5,325 bases of DNA, from NCBI GenBank assembly GCA_903913345.1, contig CAIWLA010000277.1, positions 1 to 5,325 of the forward strand. Direction: 5' to 3'. Both the position numbers and the translations under genes were made by a program. The stretch comes from an uncultured Magnetococcales bacterium. GTDB lineage: Bacteria; Pseudomonadota; Magnetococcia; Magnetococcales; Magnetaquicoccaceae. Positions 4,394-5,325 of the stretch are shown piece by piece; positions within the stretch are counted from its first letter, which is position 1, and every line of letters starts with the position of its first letter. The notes beneath the pieces are model-generated. The model was not told where the DNA came from, did no database searches, and was given only the letters and a program-made list of their open reading frames with translations.

Positions 4394-5325
4394 ATGGATA
4401 AAATTATTGTTCGAGGCTGCGGTCCTCTCAGCGGTACCATACCCATCAGCGGTGCCAAGAATGCCACGCTACCCGCGCTGGCCGCCACCCTGTTGACCGA
4501 TCAATCGGTGCATCTTTCCAATATTCCCCATCTGTTGGATGTCACGACCATGCTGGAATTGTTGGGCCAGCATGGGGCCGCCATCACGGTGGATGAACGG
4601 TTGGGCGTGGAGATTGACAACCGGAAGATTGACAACTTTCTGGCCCCCTATGATCTGGTCTGTACCATGCGCGCCTCCATCCTGGTGATGGGGCCGCTCC
4701 TGGCCCGTTACGGACGGGCGGATATCTCCCTGCCCGGTGGATGCGCCATCGGCTCCCGACCGGTCAATCTGCACATTGACGGGTTGCGTGCCATGGGGGC
4801 AGAGATCTCCCTCAGTGCCGGATACATCCACGCCCGCGCCAAACGGTTGCACGGCGCGCGCATTGTCATGAATCCCGTCACCGTCACCGGCACCGAAAAT
4901 TTGCTGATGGCCGCCACCCTGGCCAAAGGACGCACCTATCTGGAAAATGCCGCCAAAGAGCCGGAAGTGGTCGATCTGGCCAATTTTCTCACCAAAATGG
5001 GTGCCCGCATCCATGGTGCCGGCACCTCCACCATCATTGTGGATGGAGTGGATGCCCTCCACGCGGCCCGCCATCGCATCATGCCGGATCGCATTGAGAC
5101 CGCCACCTTCATGGTGGCCGCCGCGGTGACCTACGGAGATGTCGTCCTGACCGGCACCAACGCGGAATTTTTGGCCCTGCCCATCCAAAAATTGGCCGAG
5201 GCCGGGGTGCGGGTGGAGGAGGATCCGGGCCGAGAGAGTCTGCGCATCACCTGCGCCCGTCCATTGCGGGGCGTCAACCTGGAAACCTCCCCCTACCCCG
5301 GCTTTCCGACGGATATTCAAGCCCA
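4394..5325 (+). CDS. murA: UDP-N-acetylglucosamine 1-carboxyvinyltransferase (partial)
   Basis: MurA transfers the enolpyruvyl group of PEP to UDP-N-acetylglucosamine in the cytoplasm, the first committed step of peptidoglycan synthesis. The window shows 310 complete codons of a protein that is usually about 420 residues, so roughly the last quarter is missing. Lys22-Asn23 in ISGAKNA bind substrate. Arg93 corresponds to E. coli Arg91. Cys117 in [15 protein letters not shown] corresponds to Cys115, the residue alkylated by fosfomycin, and Arg122 corresponds to Arg120. Asp307 in FPTDIQA corresponds to the catalytic Asp305. All key residues seen are intact, and Cys rather than Asp predicts the fosfomycin-sensitive form of the target. 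ATG 4394 is chosen because MDKIIVRG-x5[11 protein letters not shown] aligns with the family start; no strong Shine-Dalgarno precedes it. The closely related EPSP synthase AroA is excluded by these motifs. Confidence 0.96.
   Translation, partial: MDKIIVRGCGPLSGTIPISGAKNATLPALAATLLTDQSVHLSNIPHLLDVTTMLELLGQHGAAITVDERLGVEIDNRKIDNFLAPYDLVCTMRASILVMGPLLARYGRADISLPGGCAIGSRPVNLHIDGLRAMGAEISLSAGYIHARAKRLHGARIVMNPVTVTGTENLLMAATLAKGRTYLENAAKEPEVVDLANFLTKMGARIHGAGTSTIIVDGVDALHAARHRIMPDRIETATFMVAAAVTYGDVVLTGTNAEFLALPIQKLAEAGVRVEEDPGRESLRITCARPLRGVNLETSPYPGFPTDIQA

Noticed and set aside
4261..4488. A minus-strand 75-codon frame spanning the murA start
   Set aside because: It covers the promoter and the conserved first 30 codons of murA in antisense and has no ribosome site or motif.
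4469..5320. A 283-codon open frame antisense to murA
   Set aside because: It is a compositional shadow of murA (Gly/His/Gln-rich, no motifs). The murA frame carries all expected catalytic residues.

Overview
The window looks like chromosomal DNA of a Gram-negative, moderately GC-rich bacterium, most likely a proteobacterium. The evidence is an outer-membrane-type lipoprotein signal, a periplasmic SPOR-domain protein, a zinc-ribbon form of the YciH/SUI1 factor common in proteobacteria, and a MurA with the usual cysteine. Codon use favours GCC, ACC, CTG and ATC. A narrower assignment would be a guess. There are no RNA genes, insertion sequences, phage genes or CRISPR arrays.

Layout. Positions 1-1905 hold four minus-strand genes, read from right to left: a proline-rich lipoprotein with a lysine-rich repeat tail, a small exported protein of unknown function, an exported SPOR-domain protein joined to it by an ATGA stop/start overlap, and the first 44 codons of a single-pass membrane protein that leaves the window. 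All four are predicted to leave the cytoplasm or sit in the membrane, so this is a small cell-envelope cluster. Only the SPOR domain points to a function (peptidoglycan binding). Positions 1906-2228 are a non-coding divergent region. Positions 2229-3860 (+) encode a thiamine-diphosphate acetolactate synthase of the AlsS-like, apparently FAD-independent type, with no small subunit or decarboxylase gene beside it. Its last 8 bases overlap the end of the convergent yciH-like gene (3853-4212, minus). A divergent control region of about 180 bp follows, then murA (4394 to the end, +), the first committed enzyme of peptidoglycan synthesis, cut off by the window edge.

How they fit. The envelope cluster and murA both concern the cell wall, but they are separated by alsS and yciH and are not one operon. 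AlsS and YciH are housekeeping or metabolic genes. The most unusual part is the lipoprotein gene. It has an in-frame 18-bp tandem repeat giving a histone-H1-like basic tail. It also has a run of eight G between its candidate upstream start codons and its lipoprotein signal, so expression or length could vary by strand slippage. This is an inference from one sequence. I see no clearly new multi-gene defence or metabolic system.
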